Of a DNA stretch of 62,722 nt, positions 7,213-14,799 are shown one piece after another. A program made the position numbers and the translations under genes. Each line of letters opens with the position of its first letter. The stretch's first letter is position 1. Origin of the DNA: Planctomycetota bacterium (GTDB taxonomy: Bacteria; Planctomycetota; UBA1135); the NCBI GenBank assembly GCA_008501825.1, contig QQUA01000021.1, forward strand, positions 1-62,722. Direction: 5' to 3'. Under the pieces are notes generated by a model that saw nothing but the letters and a program-made list of their open reading frames with translations, was not told where the DNA came from and did not search any database.

Positions 7213-8511
7213 CTAACGCAACTTCCGGCGGAGAGTCCCCCACTGCCGCGCAACCTGCCTGCGAAGACCTTCGTCTCCAATGATTCTGGCGGCCCGCAGA
7301 CCGTAGCCTACGAAGTTCCCGCGGCCCTTCCTGCCTGCGCCTAGATGCGAATACCGTTCGTATAGGCCCTTCTTCCTCAAAGGAGTCGGCGGAAGCCCAT
7401 TCTGCGCGCGCAATCGGTTCGCTTTGCTAGCCGACGCGCGCGCGAGCCAGACAGCACTTTCCATCCTCCGGTGAAAGCGACTGAGCGTCTTAGGGCGCAG
7501 CAAGACTCTTGTTCCATTGAACATGAATCCAAGGTATTGGAGCCACGACTGTTTTCCCGATCTTGTGAGCCTGCCCGAAGAGTAACTATGAACTTCTGTC
7601 TTCTCGGGTGCGATCTGAAGCTCGAGCATTGTCCCCAGCAGGTCCTCCAAGTAAGTGACGAAGTCGTTCGCGTCGTTCGGTGTCCCCTGAATCGCCACAA
7701 GAATGTCGTCGCAGTATCTCAGATAGAAGCCTCCCACAGATCTTGCTCGTTCCGATACCACGAGATCGAACTCCCGCATCACGATGTTGGAGACGGTCGC
7801 GCTGATGGGCGCACCCTGTGGAATCCCGAGAGCAAGACTATTGCGGTGTACCAATCCGCCGCCCCTTACCACCTTGCGGAATCCGACTGGATCAGTCAGG
7901 GGAAGAGGCCGATCGCGGATCATTGCCGCCTTGGAGATACCGAGAGCAACTCTCGCCGCTTCGCGATCCACCCACGAGTACCGAGTTAGATTCCTGAATA
8001 CAGCGTAGTGGTCATCGGAGAGCCGATGGACTCCAAGCGTCTTCGCCCATTGGTCCTTGATCACAGCGTGAGGAATCCGATCGAAGAAACTGCGTACGTC
8101 TGCTCCGATGACCTGACAGGACCCCATTCGTCGAATTTGGCGGAAGGCATGACGAGCAAAGTGAATGTTGCACTTCGCCCTCAAGCCGCCGCCGGAGTCA
8201 CTTCCAGGACGAAAGGCTAGGACGCTTCGGCCGAGTTGATTTCGTAGCAGCCAGTCTTCGTATGCCGCGCCGAGCTCCCTTGCGTAATACGCAAAGATGT
8301 GTGAATCGCGGTGGGAGGCAATTGAAATATCTCTCGACTTAATCCTCCGCCATCGCCGTGCCGACGGCCGAATCTCTGACAATTGGAATCTGAGAAACGG
8401 CAAGAAGGGGTTCTGTGCGACACGGGCCGGATTCGTCACCAGCGCACGTGCCGCACTCTCACTGAGCGGAGAGTCGAAGTGCCTGTATTCCCTTCGCTTG
8501 TACCAACCCAT
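7213..8511 (-). CDS. drt2: Antiphage reverse transcriptase, DRT2 (UG2) type
   Basis: A 432-residue stand-alone reverse transcriptase. The N-terminus (KRREYRHFDSPLSESAA) and the block SHRDSHIFAYYARELGAAYE around 66-85 match what I remember of the DRT2/UG2 family. RT palm motifs are complete: GADVRSFFDRI with Asp138 at 136-146, GIPQGAPIS at 229-237, and the catalytic YCDD at 266-269. There is no maturase, endonuclease or nitrilase domain, which argues against group II intron and DRT1 enzymes. Characterised DRT2 systems protect against phage by rolling-circle copying of a non-coding RNA encoded immediately upstream into concatemeric cDNA that creates a toxic open reading frame. The upstream DNA here is non-genic and structured, as expected. 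The assignment rests on recalled motifs, not on a search. Confidence 0.8.
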   Translation of the reverse strand: MGWYKRREYRHFDSPLSESAARALVTNPARVAQNPFLPFLRFQLSEIRPSARRWRRIKSRDISIASHRDSHIFAYYARELGAAYEDWLLRNQLGRSVLAFRPGSDSGGGLRAKCNIHFARHAFRQIRRMGSCQVIGADVRSFFDRIPHAVIKDQWAKTLGVHRLSDDHYAVFRNLTRYSWVDREAARVALGISKAAMIRDRPLPLTDPVGFRKVVRGGGLVHRNSLALGIPQGAPISATVSNIVMREFDLVVSERARSVGGFYLRYCDDILVAIQGTPNDANDFVTYLEDLLGTMLELQIAPEKTEVHSYSSGRLTRSGKQSWLQYLGFMFNGTRVLLRPKTLSRFHRRMESAVWLARASASKANRLRAQNGLPPTPLRKKGLYERYSHLGAGRKGRGNFVGYGLRAARIIGDEGLRRQVARQWGTLRRKLR

Positions 8512-8820
8512 CTCAAGTGGTTCAGCCGGGCGGCGGCATTAGCGACACGACCGTCAACATCCACCACCCGGCTTAAGGAGCTTGCGCTCGGCCCCCCAAA
8601 TGAGGGCATCAAAGGTCTCGGATCAATCCGATGTTTAAATACATCGTGTCTGTTGCTTCCTTGCTGGCCGGTCCACTTGGTGGAGGTGGCCTTCAGGGTC
8701 GCCGTGAGCCTAAGAACTCCACGATTTCTCATGAAACTCCTTGCACACGTCTCAGACAATCCCGGCAGGCGGTTCCTACCGGCGCTTGAGCTTATCAAAC
8801 GTGTCCTCCTTCGTCAATTG
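8512..8820 (-). ncRNA. Candidate DRT2 template non-coding RNA upstream of the reverse transcriptase
   Basis: Known DRT2 loci carry a structured ncRNA of roughly 300 nt just 5' of the RT gene on the same strand. Here the 300 bp upstream of the RT start contain no convincing protein gene and can fold. The strongest element is a 12-bp stem (8561-8572 with 8525-8536), with a TCGGAT-TG-ATCCGA hairpin further 5'. The 5' end is a guess: a poor promoter-like pair (TTGACG at 8817-8812, GATAAG about 15 nt on) lies near 8800. Exact ends and the reverse-transcribed segment cannot be fixed from sequence alone. Confidence 0.5.
8525..8572 (-). other. 12-bp stem-loop immediately upstream of the RT gene
   Basis: On the minus strand GCCGGGTGGTGG (8572-8561) pairs along its full length with CCGCCGCCCGGC (8536-8525), ten Watson-Crick pairs and two G:U wobbles, enclosing a 24-nt loop. 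The G:U pairs make the structure stronger in the minus-strand RNA than in its complement, which fits an RNA element read in the direction of the RT gene. It ends 13 nt before the RT start codon. Confidence 0.7.
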
Positions 8821-9120
8821 AAGGAAATCGTGGTCAAACCCTCCTAGCCGGCTCCGAGACTCGCAAGCGTACTCAGTGCCCTGTCGGCACCCTTAGAACT
8901 CTCTTGGATCTGGCAGCGTGGCAAGAACATATCGCCGGCTGCACGCGAGGCGCGCTGACGCCCTCGGTCCGGTGGATAGGCCTTGGCCGCTCCCAACGAC
9001 GAACGGGCCTCCCGCCTTCGCGGACGATAGGCCAGTTGGTCTGGTAGCGGGGGGAGCGCTCCATAGAAACGACCTAGCCATCACACCTAGCCCGCGACAA
9101 ACCTAAGGGCACAGAATGAA
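8821..9120. other. Non-coding stretch between candidate ncRNA and tRNA terminator
   Basis: No credible gene is visible. Short frames on the minus strand (about 60 codons) look like chance. The one notable item is a copy of the tRNA-fMet 3' end at 9042-9053. The stretch could hold the ncRNA promoter or remnants of an integration event. Confidence 0.4.
9042..9053. repeat. 12-nt copy of the tRNA-fMet 3' end (possible attachment-site remnant)
   Basis: TGGTAGCGGGGG here is identical to 9164-9175, which is the CCA end and acceptor stem of the tRNA-fMet gene read on the plus strand; identity resumes after one mismatch (NAG). Integrating elements that use tRNA 3' ends leave such direct repeats. The short length keeps confidence low. 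Confidence 0.35.
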
Positions 9121-9154
9121 GAAACCCAGCGGTCCCTTCCGGGCGCTGGGTTTC
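9121..9154 (-). terminator. Factor-independent terminator downstream of tRNA-fMet
   Basis: GAAACCCAGC at 9121-9130 and GCTGGGTTTC at 9145-9154 are perfect reverse complements around a 14-nt loop that can pair further. On the minus strand the stem is followed by a pyrimidine-rich, T-containing tail (TTCATTCT). It lies 10 bp after the tRNA 3' end. Confidence 0.75.
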
Positions 9155-9163
9155 TCCAGTGAA

Positions 9164-9239
9164 TGGTAGCGGGGGTAGGATTCGAACCTACGACCTCCGG
9201 GTTATGAGCCCGACGAGCTGCCAGCTGCTCCACCCCGCG
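9164..9239 (-). tRNA. Initiator tRNA-fMet (CAT anticodon)
   Basis: The 76-nt minus-strand sequence folds as a tRNA: acceptor CGCGGGG, D-arm GAGCAGCTGGCAGCTC, anticodon loop CTCATAA flanked by three G:C pairs (GGG/CCC), T-arm GTAGGTTCGAATCCTAC, and encoded CCA. The GGG/CCC anticodon stem and an unpaired first acceptor position are identity features of bacterial initiator tRNA. Here position 1 is C and position 72 is T, a C-U mismatch, whereas the E. coli initiator has C-A. The 3' end faces the accessory region on the left. Confidence 0.93.
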
Positions 9240-9330
9240 TCAGGGCCGCAAATTGTAGCGGCCGAAATGGGCATGACAAGGCGAAATAAGGCTTTTAAGG
9301 CGGTTTCTTTCGCCCGGGCCGGAGTCGGAC

Positions 9331-11814
9331 TCAGCCCTGGTCCTCGGCCGGCGGTTCCGAGGCCGGAGGCTCGGCGGTGGGCTCCTCCTCGGGAGTCTCC
9401 ACCGGTTGTTCCGAAGGTTGCTCCGTGGGTTGCTCAACCGGTGGCTCGGTCGGTTGGTCGGTCGGCGGGTCAGCCGGTTTTTCCGCAGGTTTTTCTTCGG
9501 GCTTTTCCGCAGGCTTATCGGCAGGGACGGGCTTGTCGCCGGGCTGCTCGGCCGCCTTGGCTGGAGCAGGAGTCTCAGCACCTTCAGCCCCCCCATCCTT
9601 CTGACCGCCCTCGGTCGAAGCCGGCTCCGGTTGCGGAGCTGGAGCCGGAGCGGTTTCCGGCGGGGTCTTCGGCTCTTCAGGAGGCGGAGGAAGCAAACCC
9701 TGCAACGCCGCTTTCATATCCGTGGCCGCGGCCAAGAACGGCTCCTGCGGCTGGCCGGCCGACTGCAGCAAAGCCAGGCCTTGCTGCGGCAAATTGGCGT
9801 CCCGAGCCAAAGCCAAGGATTCCAAGACCATCGGCCAAAGATCGCCGGGCCTCTCCTTCAATAACGGCGCCGCAGCCTGGGCGGCGGCCAAAGCCTCCGC
9901 CGGTCGCCGGCGGACATTCTCCAATCGCGCCAGCAGCCAAGGCCAGTCGGCGGCCGCCGGTTCCGCCGCCATCCGCTCCTTCAGCCGGGCGGCCGCTTCG
10001 TCGGCCCGAGTGGCGCCGCCGTTGTGCAAACCACCTTCCAACAGCCATTGGGCCAGAGCCAAGGTGTAGAACCGATCGATCTGGGCGTACTGCCCCTCGT
10101 CGGCGATCTCGAGCTGACTGATTTCCGCCACCAAGGCGAAGGCCACGTCCCACACCTGATTCTTGGCCAGGGCCGGCATCGCCTTCATGAACTTGGCCGG
10201 ATCCATGCCCGCCGGCTCCTTGTCGGCGGCCAACTGCCTCGCCACCGCCTGCTGATAAGCCACCCGAATTTCCCGGTCTTCCCGGGGCGGCACGTAGCTC
10301 AACAAGAAATCCAACCCAGACGAATTCGGCAACGCCCCGATCGCCACCAGGATTTCCCGGACCAAACGGCCTTCTTGCTCTACCGCCAACCGCTCCGCCA
10401 ACAAAGGACCGGTCTGCGGCAAGCGAAGTTGGGTCAAACTTTGCACCGCCTGCAAACGCAAGTCGAAGATTTCGGACGCCAAGTGCATGCGAAAGACTTC
10501 GATGAAATCGGCACCGTCTTTTTGCCGCACCGCCAAGCGAGTCAAGGCTTGCATGGCGGCCAATTGATCTTGCAGACTTCGTTCCCCCTTGGGATTGGCC
10601 ACGTGTTCCCGCAACCCGCTCATGAACTCGGGGCCGCCGCGAGAACCGATCGCGCTGTACACCTTGCTGCGCACCGCCGGATCGGTTTCACTGGCCAAAG
10701 CCAAACTCAAAATCTTGTCCAAAGCAGGATCGGCGTTGGCGGTCCCGTTTCCTTCGGTCACCGCCACCAGGGCGGTAAACATGGCGGCGCGATAACCGGC
10801 TCCGGTATTCAACAAGCCGGCACTTTCATACACCCTTCCTAAATGACTGAGCACGCCGGTCCGGGCCACCCCCACCGGCTTGACCAGTTGCAAGGTCCGC
10901 GCCGCTTCCAGATTCAACTCCGGCAACGGCGAAGCCAAGGCCTGATCCAAAATGGCCATCGCTTCGGCGCCTTCAAAGAAGCGGGGAATCAACGGCACCA
11001 ACAAACGCCGCAACTCCGGACTGGCTTCTTGGGCCCAAGCTTGCTGCAGCGCCTGGGACCGCCGCAGTTTTTCCGCCTTGGCCGCTTCCGCATCGGCGGG
11101 AAGGGCCGGCAAACTACGCAGCGCCAAATAACCCAAGGAACGCACTTCAAACAAATCTTGGCGGACGGCTTCAAAGGCCAAGCTGGGATTTTGTTTCAAC
11201 TGCCGATCCCACTGGGCGATCACGCGGCGGCGTTCGCTTTCGGCGGCGTTCAAAACCCAATCGATGCGACGTAAATCCTTGGCGCCGCCGTTCCACCATT
11301 GCAGGAAGGCGTCCAAACTGCGGAAATCCCGGCGAGTCAGCGAATACAAGGCTCGGCGAGCCGGATCGTGATAGAGCTGATCGTCCAAAAAGGCTGCCAC
11401 CACCTCGACGTTGGCATGAGCCGCCATTTCCAGATGCCCGACCGCTTTTAAAGCTCCGAGCAAGCGCGGCCGACTGCTGGCCATCCGATCTTTGAGGATG
11501 TTGTGCAAATACATCCGTAGATCGGCCCATTTCGAGTCGATTCGGCGCCAGGCCGGCGCCGTCGCCACCGGGATCTCTTCCAAACCTTCCCAACGCAGCA
11601 AAAATTCGGCTTGAGCTTCGGGCTGAGCCTCGGCCAGGGCATTCAAAATGCGCTGCGCCGCAACTTTGCGAACCGCCAAATCGGTGGAACGCATGCCTTC
11701 GGCATAAGCGGCGACGACTTCTTGGTTTTTATCGAGTGGCGCGGGCAAATTCGGTCTCGGTCCCTGCATCCACAAGGACCAAAGCACCACCGCGATTACT
11801 CGGAACCAAGCCAC
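9331..11814 (-). CDS. Exported HEAT-repeat protein with Pro/Glu-rich C-terminal tail
   Basis: An 827-residue protein with a short hydrophobic N-terminus (WFRVIAVVLWSLWMQG) acting as a signal peptide or anchor. Residues of about 30-690 are helical and Ala/Leu-rich in a HEAT/ARM-like pattern of paired helices, implying a superhelical scaffold for protein binding. The last 110 residues are low-complexity and rich in Pro, Glu and Thr, with PAEKP and QPTEQP-type short repeats, probably a disordered spacer. It follows the aroK operon on the same strand after an 80-nt gap, so it may have its own promoter. No enzymatic motif is seen. Confidence 0.65.
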   Translation of the reverse strand: MAWFRVIAVVLWSLWMQGPRPNLPAPLDKNQEVVAAYAEGMRSTDLAVRKVAAQRILNALAEAQPEAQAEFLLRWEGLEEIPVATAPAWRRIDSKWADLRMYLHNILKDRMASSRPRLLGALKAVGHLEMAAHANVEVVAAFLDDQLYHDPARRALYSLTRRDFRSLDAFLQWWNGGAKDLRRIDWVLNAAESERRRVIAQWDRQLKQNPSLAFEAVRQDLFEVRSLGYLALRSLPALPADAEAAKAEKLRRSQALQQAWAQEASPELRRLLVPLIPRFFEGAEAMAILDQALASPLPELNLEAARTLQLVKPVGVARTGVLSHLGRVYESAGLLNTGAGYRAAMFTALVAVTEGNGTANADPALDKILSLALASETDPAVRSKVYSAIGSRGGPEFMSGLREHVANPKGERSLQDQLAAMQALTRLAVRQKDGADFIEVFRMHLASEIFDLRLQAVQSLTQLRLPQTGPLLAERLAVEQEGRLVREILVAIGALPNSSGLDFLLSYVPPREDREIRVAYQQAVARQLAADKEPAGMDPAKFMKAMPALAKNQVWDVAFALVAEISQLEIADEGQYAQIDRFYTLALAQWLLEGGLHNGGATRADEAAARLKERMAAEPAAADWPWLLARLENVRRRPAEALAAAQAAAPLLKERPGDLWPMVLESLALARDANLPQQGLALLQSAGQPQEPFLAAATDMKAALQGLLPPPPEEPKTPPETAPAPAPQPEPASTEGGQKDGGAEGAETPAPAKAAEQPGDKPVPADKPAEKPEEKPAEKPADPPTDQPTEPPVEQPTEQPSEQPVETPEEEPTAEPPASEPPAEDQG

Positions 11815-11894
11815 GTTGAAATCCTATCAGGTAGACCGCTAGGAAAGGACCGAAACCATGGAGGCTTTTGATCCTTTTCTATCCTTCACGTTGT

Positions 11895-12425
11895 TTACGC
11901 GTTGGATTCTCCGAAAAACAGCAAAAATGCTTTCCAAAGCCGTTGCCAGGCTTGTTGCATGTCACCGCCGGTATCGACCCAACGGCCTTGGCAAGCCCGC
12001 TCATAGGCGGGCAAGCGGCGCCGCCAAAGATGCTCGGTTTCTTGTTCCAGAGAAAGGGAAGTCAAAGCCGGCCGGTCGCCGCCGGCTTGGCGAGCCACCA
12101 ATTCAGCTAAGGAAGCTCGCAAGCCCAACACCCGAGAATAAGTCGCTAATTCTTGCACCGCGCTCTCGGTTTCTACGATGCCGCCGCCAAGGGCCACCAC
12201 CAACCCCGGCTGGTCGAACCAAAGCGGCAAATAAGACGCCTCGGCCTGGCGAAAGCCGGCTCGGTCCTGAACCACCCAATCGGCGATCCGGCGGCCGCGA
12301 TCTTTTTCCAAATAGGCATCGGCGTCGACGAAATCGAAACCGACTTGTTCGGCTAAGCGGCGGCCCAGGGTGGTCTTGCCGCTGGCCCGGGGTCCGATCA
12401 AAAAAACCGAAGCCCGCTCCTTCAT
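11895..12425 (-). CDS. aroK: Shikimate kinase
   Basis: Phosphorylates shikimate at O3 with ATP, the fifth step of the shikimate pathway. The 176-residue length is typical. Walker A is GPRASGKTT at residues 11-19; the DADAYLE segment supplies the magnesium and shikimate-binding Asp; FRQAEASYL holds the conserved substrate-binding Arg; ALGGGIV is the shikimate-binding glycine loop; and an Arg in GDRPALT matches the lid. Its ATG overlaps the stop of the aroD-aroE fusion by four bases (ATGA), so two consecutive pathway enzymes are translationally coupled. Confidence 0.9.
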   Translation of the reverse strand: MKERASVFLIGPRASGKTTLGRRLAEQVGFDFVDADAYLEKDRGRRIADWVVQDRAGFRQAEASYLPLWFDQPGLVVALGGGIVETESAVQELATYSRVLGLRASLAELVARQAGGDRPALTSLSLEQETEHLWRRRLPAYERACQGRWVDTGGDMQQAWQRLWKAFLLFFGESNA

Positions 12426-13906
12426 GACGGCCGTTCCATCTCGGCTTGCAACACTTGCCGAAGCGGCGCCGGCTCAAGCTTCAAGCCGGTAAAGATTTCG
12501 AATTGGGCCAGCATTTGCCGGAGCAGCATTTCCAAGCCGTCCACCGCCACCGCGCCTTGTTCTTCGGCGTGAGCCAACAAGGCGGTTCGAATCGGCTCAT
12601 ACACCATGTCGAGGACCACCGTTTCCGGCACAAGCCGTCGTCCCGACAGCAGATTGCCGGGCTGAGTTCGGGAACCCACCGGGGTGGCTTGCAACACGCC
12701 GCCGAAGTGCTGAGCTTGCACCGCCTCCAAGGAAACGGCCGAAAGCGGAGCTGCCCCTTCGACTTCGGCCAAAGCCGGCCCGAGGTCGTGACAAAGTTGT
12801 TCGGCCTGAGCCAGTCGGCGAGCCGCCACCGTCACCGGATGCCCGCGGCGAGCTCCCTCGTACACCACCGCTCTGGCCGCTCCGCCGGCCCCGAGTACCA
12901 ACAAAGGAATTCCCGCCGGCAAACCGGCCGCGATCATGGCGTCCAAAGCCGCCGGGCCGTCGGTGGCATAGGCCTTCCAACCTTTTGGAGTGCGGTGCAG
13001 GGTGTTGGCGGCCCCCACCGCTTTGGCCACCGGATCGGCGTTTTGAGCGGCGGCCAAGGCCTCGGCCTTGAAGGGAGCCGTGACCGAAAAGCCTTGCAAA
13101 GGGGCAAAGCCGTGGGCGTGCAGGAAGCCGTCGAAAGTCGGAACTTCCAAAGGCAGATAGAAAGCGTCCAAGCCGGTCAATCGGAAAGCGTGATTCCACA
13201 GCAACGGACTCTTGGAATGGGCCACCGGGCGCCCGACCACTCCATAAAGATTGGTTTGCGGCCCCGGCCCGCCCGGGGGATACAAAGCGATCAGGGCCGA
13301 CGCCGGCCATTGGCCGACACCGGTTTCGGCACCGGCCACCGAGGCGTAAATCCACGGGGCTCCGAAAACCGGCGCCCATGCTCGGGTGGCGGATCCGCCG
13401 GGCCCTTGGGCAAAGGCCAACAGCGGAGCCCGGGTGGTGCCATAAAGCCGGGCCACTTTCATTGCCTGCAAGTGGTCTTCGGCCCAAGAAACCACTTTGG
13501 CCACGTCTCCTGGTTCCAGGCGGCCTTCGATGCGGTGCAACTGCAACCGCAAATCGGCGTTTTCGCCAGGTTGCTCGTGCCAGGAATGAATCACGCCGAC
13601 GCCGGAGGGCAAGGCCTCTGGTCGCGGCGCTCCCAAGGGCAGGTCGACGAAGCGGGCCCCACCTGCCGCCGCTTCCAGCAATCGCTTTTGTCGCAACTCT
13701 TCGCCGCCTTGGAAAAAGCCGCCTTCGGATTCCCGGTGACAAGCGGCGATCACCGGCAAAGGCATGGCGGCCACCAAGGTTTGGAAGTCCATTTCCGGCG
13801 CCCGATCCAAACGCAATTCCAACCAAGTCGCCAAGCCTCGTTGCGACTCGGCCACGGCCAAAGCGGATTCGAAGTTTTCGACGAAGAAACTGGCGGCGAC
13901 GCTCAT
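12422..13906 (-). CDS. aroDE: Bifunctional 3-dehydroquinate dehydratase (type I) / shikimate dehydrogenase
   Basis: A 494-residue fusion of two consecutive shikimate-pathway enzymes. Residues of about 1-215 are type I dehydroquinase: ELRLD at 30-34, the catalytic His in HSWHE (His110), and the Schiff-base Lys in DVAKVV (Lys137). From about 219 the protein is shikimate dehydrogenase: GRPVAHSKSP with the substrate serines, SVTAPFK with the catalytic Lys, TDGPAALDAM with the catalytic Asp, and the NADP loop VLGAGGAARAV. The same fusion order is known in plants, chlamydiae and some planctomycetes. ATGA overlaps link it to both neighbours. Confidence 0.9.
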   Translation of the reverse strand: MSVAASFFVENFESALAVAESQRGLATWLELRLDRAPEMDFQTLVAAMPLPVIAACHRESEGGFFQGGEELRQKRLLEAAAGGARFVDLPLGAPRPEALPSGVGVIHSWHEQPGENADLRLQLHRIEGRLEPGDVAKVVSWAEDHLQAMKVARLYGTTRAPLLAFAQGPGGSATRAWAPVFGAPWIYASVAGAETGVGQWPASALIALYPPGGPGPQTNLYGVVGRPVAHSKSPLLWNHAFRLTGLDAFYLPLEVPTFDGFLHAHGFAPLQGFSVTAPFKAEALAAAQNADPVAKAVGAANTLHRTPKGWKAYATDGPAALDAMIAAGLPAGIPLLVLGAGGAARAVVYEGARRGHPVTVAARRLAQAEQLCHDLGPALAEVEGAAPLSAVSLEAVQAQHFGGVLQATPVGSRTQPGNLLSGRRLVPETVVLDMVYEPIRTALLAHAEEQGAVAVDGLEMLLRQMLAQFEIFTGLKLEPAPLRQVLQAEMERPS

Positions 13907-14799
13907 GCCTTCGAGTCAGGGCTTTCCTCATCCAATGCCGAGGGATTCAGCAACAAGCGTAGGGCTTGGCTTCCTTCCCGGGACAAGCGTCCACTTCGTT
14001 CGGCCAAATCCAGCAAGGGTTCCAGGAGTTGTCGGTAACGACCGGCTTGTTCCGGCGGCAAGGCGGCCAAATGGGCGGCGACGACTTCGGCATCGCCTCG
14101 GACCACCGGTCCGGTCAAGGACTGGGCCGGCCCTCGCTCCTCAAAAGCTTGCACCGCATGGCCGGCCAGAGAAGTCAGAGCCGGGCGGGCTTGGTCGCCC
14201 AATAAGGGTTGTAGGAGTTCCTCCGACCACGCCAACAAAGCGGTCAAATGGTTGGCGGCCAAGGACAAGGCCAAGTGGTAAGGGCGGCGGTCGAAATCCG
14301 CCGGCAGCCAGTGCAAGAGGCAACCCCAAAGACGGCCGAGGACTTCCACTTCGGATTTGGCTTGCTCGGTGGCTTCCACCGTAACCACCGCCGAAGACAA
14401 GGCCTGCCAGGACGTCTCCGCTTCAGTAAAGGGCAACAGCGGATGCAACACCGCGGTTCGCCAACCCAAGTCGGCCAAAGGTTGCAACAAAGTCAAACCG
14501 TGAATGCCGCTGGTGTGGACGGCGAAGCCGGGAAGCACCCCGGCCATGGCCGAAGCCCAATCCTGAATCGACTCGGCCAAGACATCGTCGCCGGGACAAA
14601 ACAAAAGCCGTTGTGGCGGCCGCTCCGCCAAGTCTTGTTTTCTTTGCTCGAGCAAAGCGGTGGTCAGGTTTTGTTCCGCCGCCCAGGTCTGCCAAGGTCC
14701 GGCTTGGCGTCCGAACAAAACCACCGCCTCTCCCTGCTGCCGGTGGCCCCAAGCCAAACAACGTCCGACTCGGCCCGGTCCGATCACCCAGGTGGTCAC
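13903..14799 (-). CDS. Rossmann-fold dehydrogenase-like protein with DUF2520 domain
   Basis: I set the start at GTG 14799 because it gives the four-base GTGA overlap used throughout this operon; a longer version starting at 14832 overlaps ispE by 37 nt. The 298-residue protein opens with the nucleotide-binding loop VIGPGRVGRCLA, followed by an NAD(P)-binding Rossmann domain and a helical second half of the DUF2520 type. It resembles 6-phosphogluconate/ketopantoate reductase-like enzymes. Location two genes from panC makes a role in pantothenate synthesis, such as ketopantoate reduction, an attractive but unproven idea. Confidence 0.7.
   Translation of the reverse strand: MTTWVIGPGRVGRCLAWGHRQQGEAVVLFGRQAGPWQTWAAEQNLTTALLEQRKQDLAERPPQRLLFCPGDDVLAESIQDWASAMAGVLPGFAVHTSGIHGLTLLQPLADLGWRTAVLHPLLPFTEAETSWQALSSAVVTVEATEQAKSEVEVLGRLWGCLLHWLPADFDRRPYHLALSLAANHLTALLAWSEELLQPLLGDQARPALTSLAGHAVQAFEERGPAQSLTGPVVRGDAEVVAAHLAALPPEQAGRYRQLLEPLLDLAERSGRLSREGSQALRLLLNPSALDEESPDSKA

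Noticed and set aside
8631..8789. Plus-strand 52-codon frame starting MFKYIVSVASLL inside the ncRNA region
   Set aside because: The hydrophobic start is suggestive, but there is no ribosome binding site and the frame lies antisense to the expected ncRNA. I keep it only as a possible by-product of the stop-free region.
12446..14038. Long plus-strand frame (530 codons) opposite aroDE
   Set aside because: Its translation has no motif and mirrors the minus-strand aroDE, which is unambiguous.
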